Positions 52,340-62,765 of a DNA stretch of 64,000 nt are shown here, one piece after another. Each line of letters starts with the position of its first letter. The stretch's first letter is position 1. The notes under the pieces were generated by a model, which saw only the letters and a program-made list of their open reading frames with translations, searched no databases and was not told the DNA's origin. The translations under genes were made by a program, and so were the position numbers. Origin of the DNA: Rhynchopus sp. YZ270_cl-10 (lineage: Eukaryota; Euglenozoa; Diplonemea; Diplonemida; Diplonemidae); assembly GCA_964035575.1 (NCBI GenBank), contig OZ037852.1:1116001-1180000 (forward strand). Direction: 5' to 3'.

Positions 52340-53280
52340 TCTCCCAAAAAAAAATTTTTTTTTTCGGGAAAATTTCGACCACTGAGGTGGGTCTTTGGGC
52401 ACCAAAAAATGCAAAAAAAATGCAAAAATCGGGTGTTTTGACCATCTGTGGTTACACAAAACACACTTCTGTGTACAAGCCTACACCAATACAGTGGTAA
52501 TACAAGGCGATTTTTGACCAAAAAAAAATTTTTTTTTTCGCCCAAAATCGGGCGTGGTACGTCATAAAATGGCCCAAAAAATCCAAGGAAAACCTTCGAT
52601 TGGGCAAATTATGAAAAAAATTTTCAAGTCAAATTTTCAACCAAAATACGGTCATTTTGTTCACACAGTGATTCTACGTCATGCTAGCTTCCTGTGCAGA
52701 ACTCCAGCAATTCACCAATGCCGGCATCTATCTTTCCATTATCGCCATTGCACTTCGTTCACGCCATTGCACTTCGGTCATTTTGTGCATACCCTGTGAC
52801 TGTGGTGGCTAGAGAACACGCACATGCAGACCCGTTCCTTGCAATTTCCAGTGTTGTGTTTATCAATGCATGCATCCAGAGGACCTCTGGTTTACGAAAT
52901 CGTAGGCACTCCTGTGCAAAAATGAAGTCGGTTTTTGACCCAAAATCGGGGTGGGTGGGCCATAATTTGCTCCAAATTTGGCCGAAAATTGGGATTTTTC
53001 TGAAAATTTTCATTGTGCCCAGCAAAAATCCTTGATTTTTTGAAGAATTTTCCAAAAAATATGCTATACCCCCTATGACTGGACCCAACTCCCCTCACCC
53101 TTTTTTTCCCCTAAAAAAGCCCCCAAAATTCCTACCATTTTTACCATTTTTACCATTTTTACCATTTTTGACCAATTTAGGGTACCTCCGAACGGAACCA
53201 TTGTGTCAGTGACCCTTCATCCCATGCTATGATTCAGTACACGAATGAGTATTCTTCGAAATGTATCTCTTTACACATTT
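52340..53280. other. Spacer with diverged inverted-repeat remnants
   Basis: No gene is seen. It holds a reversed copy of one ~180-bp satellite unit (52385-52460), repeated TTTTTACCATT at 53138-53168, and TTAGGGTACCTCC at 53178. The last is inverted relative to 49174. Confidence 0.5.
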
Positions 53281-53281
53281 G

Positions 53282-53327
53282 AGGTGACTAAGCAGTGGCT
53301 TCGGTTCATCTTGCAATTTTCCCTCTC
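53282..53327 (+). repeat. Hairpin repeat, type A
   Basis: GAGGTGACTAAGCAGTGGCT then TCGGTTCATCTTGC. It has a short loop version of the CTAAGC stem. It lies 690 nt upstream of the GDP-hexose phosphorylase start, possibly in a 5' intron. Confidence 0.6.
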
Positions 53328-53609
53328 ATTTTATTTTTTATTTTGATTATCTGTTGATTTAGTGTAGCCGCCTTCAGACAAAAGTCTTCACCATCCAGAA
53401 ACATTCTCAACAAAAGCATCTGTGGGTCGTTTTTATTTGTTTTGAGACGTATTTACGTGATGCAAATCCGCAAACCTTTACGGGTTTGCGGATTTGCAAC
53501 TTTCTTTCAAATTTATTTTCTACGTTTTGCAAAACATGTCAAAAAAAAAAAAATCAAGGGTACATTTCGCACCCTCTTTGCATTCTTTTTGCTTAGAAAA
53601 GAATGTATA

Positions 53610-53715
53610 CAGTGGTTAAAGAAAGTTTACGCCTAAACTAATGGCGGAATTGAAATTGATGGCGGAAATTACTTTAGGAGGAACTTTTCTTAGGCAGAAC
53701 TTTCTTTAACCACTG
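53610..53715. mobile_element. 106-bp Tc1/mariner-type miniature element
   Basis: Inverted termini CAGTGGTTAAAGAAAGTT (18 of 18 matching, ~27 with two mismatches) are flanked by TA on both sides (53608-53609 and 53716-53717). TA duplication with a CAGTG start is typical of Tc1/mariner. A separate 16-bp hairpin of GATGCAAATCCGCAAACC lies at 53459-53496. Confidence 0.85.
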
Positions 53716-54013
53716 TATAAAATAAAATTTCAACTTTTCAGCTTTTATGGAACTGTACCGTCTGTATTTGTGTAGTATTTTCTCCTGTTGCCGGCTGGGT
53801 ATGCGGGACTTCTGTTCTTGTCCTCAGAGGTAAACTAGTCTTTCACAAAATTTCCCAAAAAATTAGCACCCCTGTAATTTCAAGGTGTTCTTTTCTATAA
53901 TTCAACAGATTCTTTTTTTTTTATTTTTTTTACAACTTTTTTAGACCCTTCCCTTTCACACTACCCCTTCAGTTGACACAACGGCCCCCTCGAGCGGGGG
54001 GGGAAGACATACC

Positions 54014-55435
54014 ATGACACGTGGTCTTGTAAACCGGGGGGTGACATTGTCATCACGAAAACCCATTGCGGAGGTGCGTGGAGCGACGTGGAAGTGGCGG
54101 GTGTATGTGGTCCTGGTGGTGGCCGGGTTGGTGTTGTTTAATACGTTGTTTTTGATGAAGTCTTTGACCAGCGTTTGGAGGGGTACCCTGAGGCATGAGG
54201 GGTGTTTGACTGAGCGGGTCCAAGCTATTACCGATCACTCACCGAAGTCGGAGACGGAGAACATATTTGGGGTTGTTTGCCACATTCGAACGTACGCAGC
54301 GGGATCTGTTTTCCCTGAGGTGCTGCGTGGGATGATGGACCGTCTCATTGAACCTCTTCTGGGCAAATCAGAAGCGCCACTAACAAAACGGCTCAACACA
54401 CAGTCCTTCCCTGTCTATACCTTTGACCTAGCGTACAATCCTAACAGAAAGAGCAAACGCAAGACATCTGCCTGGAAAGCTTCCCCCTCCATGTCTGAGG
54501 AGTTTGACCAATACAAATTCAACTTCCACCACGCAGACCCATTAGAGCTGGTGATGTATTTCGAGCCGTACAGTGGAGATACAGCGTCGCGCACACCAGA
54601 CTGCAGGTGTGAGTCGAAACAGGATTTGGTTCGCAGAAAGCATGCAGTGTTTTTGAATAGATTCCCTTTGGGCCCGCACAGCGGTATTTTGGCGCCGCAT
54701 TTCAAGCGAAACCACAGTCAGAACCTGGCGGATGTATGGGGGCGTGAGTCGCTTCATATAGGACTTCGTTTTGCGGCGACCACTGCAATTAGTCCTAATG
54801 AGCTCGAACCTCACACAAACTCTCAATTCCGGGTAGGATTTAACAGTCTTGCGGCGGGCGCTTCTGTGAACCACCTTCACTTTCAGTTCTGGGAGTACGC
54901 TGGGGCTGGCCCTGGGGGGATGCCTATTGAGCTTGCCTTTCAAAACTCTCTCGCTAAGGGGACTGGGTTCCGTCTCCTGGCACGACACACCTCTAGCAGA
55001 TGCAGGTTCAGGGAAATTCAGGGCGGTGACTATCCATTAACAGGCTTTGTAATCGAAGGAGGCGTACGGAGTTGCCGTGCAGCAGCGGCAGAGGTGCTGC
55101 ACATCGCGATAAGATGGCTGACCTCTCACGAAACACCGTACAATCTATTGTTCAACGGTGACGACGCCTATATCATTCCTAGAGCGGCAACGTCAGAGTT
55201 TACAATGATCGGAGGAACACTCCCACCAGGCTTCCCAGAGGTCTTCGGGGAAATTATTTGCATAGAAGAAGACTGCATGAAAATGTCCCCAGAACAGCTC
55301 TCAAAACACTTCGTTGAACGTCTGAATGTACCCCTCGAGGAAGTGATACAGCCAATGCGCAGCGCAGTCTTAAATGAAATAGGAAAGACCTGGGAGCTGC
55401 AGTCGGGGATGTATCATCTTAATATCGCGACATAA
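54014..55435 (+). CDS. Membrane-anchored GDP-hexose phosphorylase (GDPGP1/VTC2 family)
   Basis: A single-exon frame of 473 residues. The core carries the HIT-superfamily signature FRVGFNSLAAGASVNHLHFQ at about residues 272-291. Its H-x-H-x-Q form is used by GDP-L-galactose/GDP-D-glucose phosphorylases and GalT, with the second His as nucleotidyl acceptor. The pieces LNRFPLGPHSGIL and FNGDDAYIIPR also fit the family. Known members convert GDP-hexose plus phosphate to hexose-1-phosphate plus GDP, in ascorbate synthesis or in GDP-glucose clearance. Unusually, residues about 30-50 are a strong transmembrane segment after a basic N-terminus, suggesting a membrane anchor. Cytosolic homologues lack this. 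The substrate cannot be told from sequence. Confidence 0.82.
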   Translation: MTRGLVNRGVTLSSRKPIAEVRGATWKWRVYVVLVVAGLVLFNTLFLMKSLTSVWRGTLRHEGCLTERVQAITDHSPKSETENIFGVVCHIRTYAAGSVFPEVLRGMMDRLIEPLLGKSEAPLTKRLNTQSFPVYTFDLAYNPNRKSKRKTSAWKASPSMSEEFDQYKFNFHHADPLELVMYFEPYSGDTASRTPDCRCESKQDLVRRKHAVFLNRFPLGPHSGILAPHFKRNHSQNLADVWGRESLHIGLRFAATTAISPNELEPHTNSQFRVGFNSLAAGASVNHLHFQFWEYAGAGPGGMPIELAFQNSLAKGTGFRLLARHTSSRCRFREIQGGDYPLTGFVIEGGVRSCRAAAAEVLHIAIRWLTSHETPYNLLFNGDDAYIIPRAATSEFTMIGGTLPPGFPEVFGEIICIEEDCMKMSPEQLSKHFVERLNVPLEEVIQPMRSAVLNEIGKTWELQSGMYHLNIAT

Positions 55436-56240
55436 AAAAAAAAAAGGAGAAAAGAAGAAGAAGAAGCAGAAAAAAAAATGTGGGGGGGTATCAAAAAAGA
55501 TTTAGGATTCAAAAAGAAAAAAAAGCCTCACTAAAGGAGGGGGAGGGGAGGGGAGGGGGGATGACTACACGTTTATCATTTTTTTTTAAAAGAAAACGAA
55601 AAAGAAAAGAAAAACAATGGTGTAATTTTTGGGGTTGGGGGGGAAATGTAAAGTGAAAGGGTATAAAAAAAAATGATAAAACAAAACAGTTTTTTATTTT
55701 CTTTATTTTCTTTTGCGACACTCTTTTTTTCTTTAATGTACAACAATACCAATGGGGGAGGTCCGGGGCGTGTGTATGTTTGACACCAAAAAAAAAACAA
55801 AAAAAAAAAAATAGGTATTTCCGTAGGTAGTCGGGAAAATGCCTGATGGGGTTGGGAGTGCTTAAGTGACAGCAGGCACACTATCCTGGGAGAGGGGGGT
55901 TCTTTTTGTTGCCACGACAGACTAGTCAGGGGTGCTACTAGTGGAACTACTAGTCGTCACGACTAGTTGCCAACTCTACGTCTGATATCGTAAAACTAGT
56001 CATTTGGACTACTAGTAGTCCCCCTGACTAGTCCGCCGTGTGTGGGATGATTTCTGTGTATGGGAAAAATCAAATTCTGGGTACAGAATAGCTATTTTTT
56101 TTTTTTTTTATGTGTCTTGCGAAGAAAAATCGTGGCTTCTATTCCGTGATAGTAGTCTAAAAAAATCAAACAAATAAAACCAGAGTCCTACCGGCTTCTG
56201 CAGAGAAGCTGCGCACATTTCCACTCAGCGAAGCTAATAT
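55436..56240. other. Spacer with ACTAGT-rich palindromes
   Basis: No gene is seen. From 55917 to 56040 the hexamer ACTAGT or GACTAGTC recurs about eight times in a small foldback (CAGACTAGTCAGGGGTGCTA at the left, CCCCTGACTAGTCCG at the right). The rest is purine-rich low-complexity DNA. Confidence 0.55.
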
Positions 56241-57559
56241 TAATTCTTCAAAATTTCTCCTTTTTTCCCCCTCCACTTCTCAAAAACAAAGCAAAAAAAA
56301 ACCCCCCCGCACCCAAAAAAAAATACATTGTTTATTTGTCTTCCATCCCCCCTTTTTAGAGCATTTCGTTTTGTTTTGACACTGTGGGTTTGGGTTTGGG
56401 TTTGGTTTTTGGTGGGTGAATGGCAAGAGAAAAGGGGAATTGCTAGTGGTATCACAAAAGTTACCTTTCCCGCAACAAAAGAAAATTGTCTTCTGCAAAG
56501 GAAGGAAAAAGAGAAGACCATTTTTTTTTGGCCTCAAAGAGGTTTCCTCTTCAGGTAGTCAGTGGGAGGCGTATTGCAGTAGTAAAATATATCAACACAG
56601 AGTATTTATTACACACTTTACGCACAAGCAAAGGGGTCCCTGATAGTTCTACTACAACATACCAGTAAACCCCCTCCAGTTTGATGACCCCCTCAGAGGG
56701 GTTAGTGCCTGCGTCCACACCTATGCTACCGTGTATTAGGTGTAAAATAGCTGTAAAATTAGGCCACATTTAACCACAACTACTCAAAACATGAAATCTG
56801 TTGCTTTAATGGACTCAGAGAGAGATGTTAGCACTTTTCAAGTTCCATTTTCCCCCCCTCCAGTTTCCTGAGTGCAAAGCAAGACTCTATGGGTGATATT
56901 TGTTGAACCTCCCCCCCTTTTTGACGTTTTTATGGGGCCAAAACTGACTGCTTCCTGTCTATAACATAAAAAGTTTTTATGGTTCCAAAAAAAAAAAACG
57001 TAAGTATCCAGCAATGTGTACAGAACCTTTTTTTGTGAGGTGATTTACAATACATCATAATGTGTTGTACTTTGAAATACTGGCTACTTTCCCAGTTGCG
57101 GAAACACTGCCATACACTACGTATCTGTGTATGCACTTTATTCATCATCCGCCATTTTTTTTCTTTTTTTTCTTCTCTCTCGGCGTTTTGCGTCGCCAAC
57201 TACTATTTTGTTGAGTTCAACGATTTTTTATTTATTTATTTTTACAAACGCCGTTCTGCGAAAGGTGACTCAACCCATCTGACAATTTTTTTTTCTCCTC
57301 TTTGGATGGGAGCAATGATTATGTACCTGCATGCAACCTTCCTCGTGGTAACCGTGCATACCAATGCAATGCTCTTTGGGGTTTGCATAACCTGCGGAGA
57401 ACCAGTGCCTGCGCCCGCCGGTGTACGGTGAGGCGTTTGCACTTCCGACTTCTCTTTGTGTGTTTTCAGCGTTTGTTGAAAATAGTTTTCAGCGTTTGCA
57501 TCCAAGAGAAATGCTTACACAGTCTCCACTCAGGCTTCGCGCTAACTTTTGGAAAAAAA
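56241..57559. other. Spacer with dispersed repeats
   Basis: It contains a repeat shared with 26253 (56532-56628, CCTCAAAGAGGTTTCCTC ... TTATTACACACTTTACGC). It also has a weak type A hairpin-repeat start at 57263 (AAGGTGACTCAACCC) and a type D motif at 57400-57435 (CAGTGCCTGCGCCCGCC, then GGTGTACG|GTGAGGCG). A short open piece ending CITCGEPVPAPAGV precedes the type D motif and might be an exon. Support is weak. Confidence 0.4.
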
Positions 57560-58660
57560 TCTGAAAAATCGTGTTTCGGGACCAAAAAAACGCACCTCAA
57601 ATAGTTGTGCGTCAGGGGGTGAAAAAACAGTGTTTTGTGGCATTTCCGAGCCAGTCCCGCGTTGTGGTGGGGCATATTCGGGAAAACGGACAAAATTTTT
57701 GTGACTTAAATTTTCACAAAATATGAACCCATACTCTTAAACAAGGGGCATTTTCAGGTCTGAAAACCCAAATTCAGATGAAATTGTGGTGTTTTGACTG
57801 GGAACAGGTAGCGCCGCAGGCGCACGGTACCCAACTTTTTGTCTTTTTATTTTTTCCTTTTTTCTGGTTTCTTTTGATTGCACGAGCCGATTGCTCTCCA
57901 CGGTGGGGTCACATGTGTGCGCAAAAACACTCTAAAGTACTCTTACTCTGAACGATGAGATTCCTCTGGTTTTAGTAAGGAAACCCCTGTTTGCAAAAAA
58001 GTGCGTAAATTTCCTGTGGCTTTTTCCCGCCAAGAGGTCGTTTTGTTGCATTTCCGAACCAATCCCGGATTGTGGTGGGGGATGTACGGAAAAATGGACA
58101 AAAATGCAGCGACTTAAAATTTGACAAAACATGAGCCCATACTCGTAAACAAGGGTTATTTTCAGGTCTGAAAACCCAACGTACTGAAGAAGCTATCGGT
58201 AACGTAGATGGCGGTGGGGTTTCAGTGACCACAGAGAAGAGTGAGAAAACCCAGGACGGTTATGGCCTCGGAGGGGGTGTGCCCCATGGCGTCCTAATCA
58301 ATCTTTATCCGTGAGGGAGGGGGGATCATCCTCAGGGGGGATGTGGAGTCGTACTCAAAATAAAATGAACTGTACATAAGTACATCGTGTTTAAACATAA
58401 AGGAGGGTAGGAACAGGTAGCGCCGCAGGCGCACGGTACCCAACTTTTTTCTTTTTTTCTTTTCCCTCTTCTCTACGTTCTTTTGATCGCGCGAGCCGAT
58501 TGCTCTCCACGGTGGGGTCACATGTGTGTGTGAAAACACTCTAAAGTACCCTTACTATGAACTATGAGATTCTCTGGTTTTCTTAAGGAAACCCCGGTTT
58601 GCAAAAAAAAAAAACGCACCACAAAAATATCCAAAAATCCCGGGACAAAGGACAGAAGTT
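57560..58660 (+). repeat. Tandemly duplicated ~600-bp unit
   Basis: The blocks at 57635-57770 and 57804-58010 recur in direct orientation at 58035-58180 and 58411-58620. Identical or near-identical pieces include GGAACAGGTAGCGCCGCAGG then CGCACGGTACCCAACTTTTT, GAGCCGATTGCTCTCCACGG and AACACTCTAAAGTA. Each first block resembles the ~70-bp shared module. No coding sequence was found. Confidence 0.7.
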
Positions 58661-58700
58661 AGCGCAAAGCCTGTCTCCACTTCACTATTTTTTTTTTTGC

Positions 58701-58742
58701 AAGGTGACTAAGCGAGAGCCTTATGTCCATCTTAACAAATCA
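58701..58742 (+). repeat. Hairpin repeat, type A
   Basis: AAGGTGACTAAGCGAGAGCC then TTATGTCCATCTTAAC. A shorter stem than usual. It is preceded by TTTTTTTTTTGCAAG. Confidence 0.55.
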
Positions 58743-59767
58743 CCCTCTTTTTGTACCTCGTTTTCTGTTCTCGATTGTGATGGGTGGCTCAGCACAGTGA
58801 AGGTTTTTTTTACGTCATCCTCCCAACTTTCTTGTGTCATCCCTTTTTTTTTTCGCAATCTGTCAAGACAGTTTTTTTCAAAGACGTGTGGGGGAAAGCC
58901 AGAAGTAAAAGAAATAGCTCCCCACCCCGTGGTTCTTAGGTGGTTGCCGATACATTTTTAAAAATGCAACCAAGATGGGAGTGAGGGGAGACAGCGCAGA
59001 TCAGTACGCACAAAGTATTTTTAAAAAAAAAGGGCGACATTGAGTACAGATCCTGCACTAGCAGGTGATTGTCGACACAACAAAAATTCTCCATTCCCTT
59101 CCCCCCTGCCCCCCCCCCAAAAAAAAAAGACAAGAAATATGCGCTGAAGTAATCGATTTCATGGAAATAATTAAAACAATACAGCACCCATCACCCCCTC
59201 TTCTTTTATCAGATGCAAACCACGAAATGGGTGTAGAACTGCATGGTTAGGGTCCACCCCTGAAAAACCCGGTCATTTTTTTTTTGTACCAAGTGTTACA
59301 CCCTTTAGTGATTACTGTTTGTGTTATAAATAGTAAGTATATGAATGTATTTGTACCAAGGTACACTGTTCACAAGCTGTTGTATTTCAAATCAATTTTC
59401 GTTCCAACTTTTCAACCTCTTCCCCAATTTACCTTTCGCGCTTTATAAAAATTTTTACCCTCCCATTTTAGAATCAACAGAGAGTGTACGTTAAGATTTT
59501 TTGTCTTCAAATAGGTTTCCTCTTCAGGTAGTCAGTGGGAGTTGAAAACGTATTTCAATCAAAAGAAAATTTAATTGGGTGTTCACAAAAGCCACCGAAT
59601 ACCTTCCCTTTAACTTCCCATATCCCCACTTTTGTCGTAAACACTAAAATAGTCCAAATCTGTACACCAAACGCAGGAGCAAAAGAGAAAGGGAAGGAGA
59701 CGGGAGGGGGGGCTGTACGGGGAGCGGTGAGGGAGGGAGTGGGGAGTAGGGGGAGGGGAGCCGAACA
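58743..59767. other. Spacer upstream of the Tim17-like gene
   Basis: No gene is seen. The third copy of the dispersed repeat first noted at 4676 lies at 59210-59400 (GATGCAAACCACGAAATGGG ... AAGGTACACTGTTCACAAGC). A fragment of the 26253/56532 repeat is at 59508-59550. Confidence 0.5.
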
Positions 59768-60765
59768 ATGGGGCAGGCCGAATCAATCCCTACGTACCAA
59801 GCGTTGATCGCATCAACACCTCATGAGCATCAGGTATACCACGGCTTCGAATATCCCGCATCCCCCTCCGCATCCGGGTGTCTACACTAATACAACCAAG
59901 TTTTCAAAAAAAAAAAAGAGAAAAAAACAAACAAAAGCAAACATAATAAAAACTTCATTCAAACCCCCATCCGCATCCATCCGATGAAGCATTTAATTAT
60001 CACCAAAAAAAAAAGAGACGTTATGGTTATGAACTGACCTCTTTTTTTTTTTTGTTAAAATCGGGCCCACAATGCTCCCTTTTTTTTAGGTCATTTTTTT
60101 GATCATGTTTTCCACGCATCTTATACGAGACCAATTGTAATCAACTAAGCACAACATATAAATTCATCTCATAACACACCTCCCCTTTTTTGGCATATAA
60201 CATTTTTTTCTCTTTTCAGCTTAGTGACCCGCTCCGTCGCCGCCTTGGCCTCAAGCGCCGTGAGGATGACTATATGACAGCAAAAGAGCTGCGGATGGAG
60301 ATCTTCGAACGCACAGAGCTGTCAGAGATCTACCAGGACTGGAAGGCACGCAAGGCGCTGGAGGCCTACCGCTTTGGGAAGGTGCCCTATCAGGTGGGGT
60401 ATGGGTTTGCGTTTGGAATGTGCTGGCGGGTGCCGATAGACTTCTATCAGGGGTGGAAGGCTGCGAATTGGCGTCTCTCTGGTGCAGTGGCGCGGGTCAG
60501 ACGAGAGTCGCACTTCACTGCAGGAAGATTCGCTTCGTTCCTCGGACTCCTTTATTTCTTCGAGACAGCCGCCTTCCAAGTAACCGGGAGAGTTGGAAAA
60601 GAAGAAACCACCGTCTCCGCCTTCTTCACAGCAGCTACCCTCGCCTCCCTCGAAGGCTGGAAACGCGCTACAGTGCAAGGTCTCACCACAGCCGGGTTTA
60701 TGTTCTGTCTCCTTTCCTTCACGGAATGGATGCAGGTTCGTGTGGTAAAGACATCAGCTGTTTGA
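59768..60765 (+). CDS. Tim17/Tim22/Tim23-like inner-membrane protein
   Basis: Exon 1 (59768-59833) starts MGQAESIPTYQALIASTPHE and splices GT(ATAC)-AG in phase 0 to exon 2 (60220-60765), giving 203 residues. After a charged region there are about four hydrophobic segments with Gly- and Ala-rich faces: VGYGFAFGMCWRVPIDFYQG, GRFASFLGLLYFFETAAFQV, SAFFTAATLASLEGWKR and QGLTTAGFMFCLLSFTEWM. This layout is typical of the Tim17 superfamily of protein translocases and relatives in mitochondria. It could also be a more distant member such as an NDUFA11-like subunit. The intron carries a hairpin repeat (60140-60177) about 45 nt before the acceptor. Confidence 0.62.
60140..60177 (+). repeat. Hairpin repeat, degenerate (Tim17-like intron)
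   Basis: ATCAACTAAGCACAACATAT then AAATTCATCTC. The 3' stem is lost. Kept here because it sits in a confirmed intron. Confidence 0.4.
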
Positions 60766-62765
60766 AGGGGAAAGAAGAGGGAGCTTATTTTTTGAATCAC
60801 TATCCTCTCAAAAAATGTTTTCATTTAGCACCTTGGAGGGTTTGGAAAGGGGGAGTTTTTTTTAGGTGACTAAGCACAGAGAGGCCTAGGTTCATCTTAT
60901 AAACTTTTCTCTTTTCAACTTACCTTCCTTCACCCCCCTGTAAGGGCAACCGTAGGTGAAGTAAGGTATAGTATTGAAATCGATGTGGGGGGGGAGTAAA
61001 GGGTCAATTTTACAAAACCAGATTTTGAGGAAAATTTTAGCCGAAAATGGGCCCCACGTATAAGGAACCGGGCTCATATTTCTCAAAATTTAAGTGCTCA
61101 AAAAATTGTCCAATTTTCGAGATTGACCCCACCACTGCACGGGCGGATCCCAAAAATGCAAATAAGGACCCTTTTTAATTTGTTCTCTTGAAATGTGTAA
61201 TTTCATGTTTTCGCGAAAAAAATAACAACTGATCCTACAAGGGTTGAAGGAAGGTGGTTGAAAACAACAATAACAACAAGGACAAGTAATTGCTAAGAAA
61301 AAAGCGGGTGTGCTGTGGAAAACTCCGCGCGATTTTCGAAACCACCGTAGCATCCTGGCGATTTGCTGGTGTGATCGATGTGTTGTAGTCTGTGCATTCT
61401 GTGTTCCTTCCGCACTGCTCCAACGACGACTACAATGTGGGGAGCCTGTGGACAAAAACGAGCTGGACCACGCCGAGCCTGCCGAGCGGGCGTCCAACAA
61501 CGCTATCGAGCAGATGGTGCTGGACGAAGAGGACAGCCCCCCTTCTTGAACGTTTCAGATGCTGGAGTCCGAGTGGGTCTGGCAGTGTACGAAGAGCGTT
61601 AGCATACCTGCAGAAGAGCAGAATGCTGGGCTTATTGTAGATTATTTCTACAGGATGGAGTTCCACATCACACCCCGTTTTTTTTCCGATAGCAATTACT
61701 TGTTTTTTTTTAGAGTCTTTTGAATACTTTCAACAAAAAGACCCTCCTTTAGTGATGTATGAGAAGACGTTTGTCATACGTCTTTTCTTCCTCATGACTA
61801 AGCCCCGGTGGCGCTTAGGTATACTTACCTTCTTTCTTTTATTCCCAAGCGCAACACTCCGGGGGTTCGATAACCCGCGGAGTGTCAGTGCCTGCGTCCC
61901 CGAGGCGTGTGCGCTGTCAACTTCACTTTTATTCGTAGGTCATATGCGAGGTTTGCTGATGCAGCCCCACATGCTCTAGTTGCTGAGCTTAGCACAAAAA
62001 AAAAAAAAAAATCCCCGCAAATTTCCCCACCCACGACCCATCCCCATTTTTCTGACCTTTCCCTTATCTCTACTAGCTCTTTGGAGCTCCGGAGTTTATT
62101 CGGGGAGTTCCACGAAAATGGAAGACGCATGTGTCCTTTCTGCATGTCTGTGCATCCTAGAAGGTACGCCGCAAAGTTTAAGACCCTTCTCTTCTCAAGA
62201 CTGTCCAACTTCATCATACCAGGTGCCTTGCTTCAACAGCTGCAAACTCTTTTATAGAGATTGTCTGTTGCGATTCGCTGAAGCTCGCTTCCTACAAAAC
62301 CCTGTTACGTCCCGGTAGGGTGTCATCTCTTGGGAGTGTCATCCTCACAAAGCTCTTTACCGCATTTGAAGCAGATGCGCAGTATGAGGAAGGGTGTTGA
62401 CTCTGATGTTCGGCAGTGCCTCCATTTCATTTCCGTTGCCTTCATTGGCGGTGGTGTTGTGCATTGTGGGGTGTGCACTTAGATGGTGTCTCTGCATGTT
62501 TGTTCTGTTCTGAGAGAAACACACCATGTTGGAATGGAAATAATACCTATGGCGACCTTAACAAAGTGTACGCTGGTTATTGAAGATGAAGATCCTTCGT
62601 CTCGAGTCTTTCGAATGCACCCTGTGTGTGTTAGTGTATTGAGACACAGAACGTTGTTCCAGGACAGGCACTTTTGATTCTTTGTAGTTCCTTCCCTCCA
62701 TCCCCGCAACCTTGCATATATCTAGCACAAAGCATCATCAACCTCACAGCAATACACACAGCACC
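60766..62765. other. Spacer with two hairpin repeats and doubtful exons
   Basis: Hairpin repeats type A lie at 60863-60910 (TTTAGGTGACTAAGCACAGA, then GAGGCCTAGGTTC) and 61793-61840 (CATGACTAAGCCCCGGTGGC). A type D motif is at 61886-61930. A reversed copy of the ~70-bp shared module is at 61097-61165. An open piece ending at 61549 (CGEPVDKNELDHAEPAERAS ... LDEEDSPPS) looks like a genuine acidic C-terminus and could be the last exon of an unrecognised gene. No start was found. Confidence 0.4.
60863..60910 (+). repeat. Hairpin repeat, type A (near-consensus)
   Basis: TTTTAGGTGACTAAGCACAG then AGAGGCCTAGGTTCATC and TTATAAACTTTTCTC. It is preceded by a run of T ending in AG, so the junction again looks like acceptor followed by donor. 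It lies 100 nt after the Tim17-like stop codon. Confidence 0.7.

Noticed and set aside
61855-61885. T-arm-like GGGGGTTCGATAACCC suggesting a tRNA
   Set aside because: No anticodon arm, D arm or acceptor stem can be placed upstream. It lies within the type D repeat context.
61752-62318. Overlapping short plus-strand frames with Cys- and Phe-rich peptides
   Set aside because: Two frames overlap with similar quality. There is no consistent exon model, and the region includes repeat motifs.
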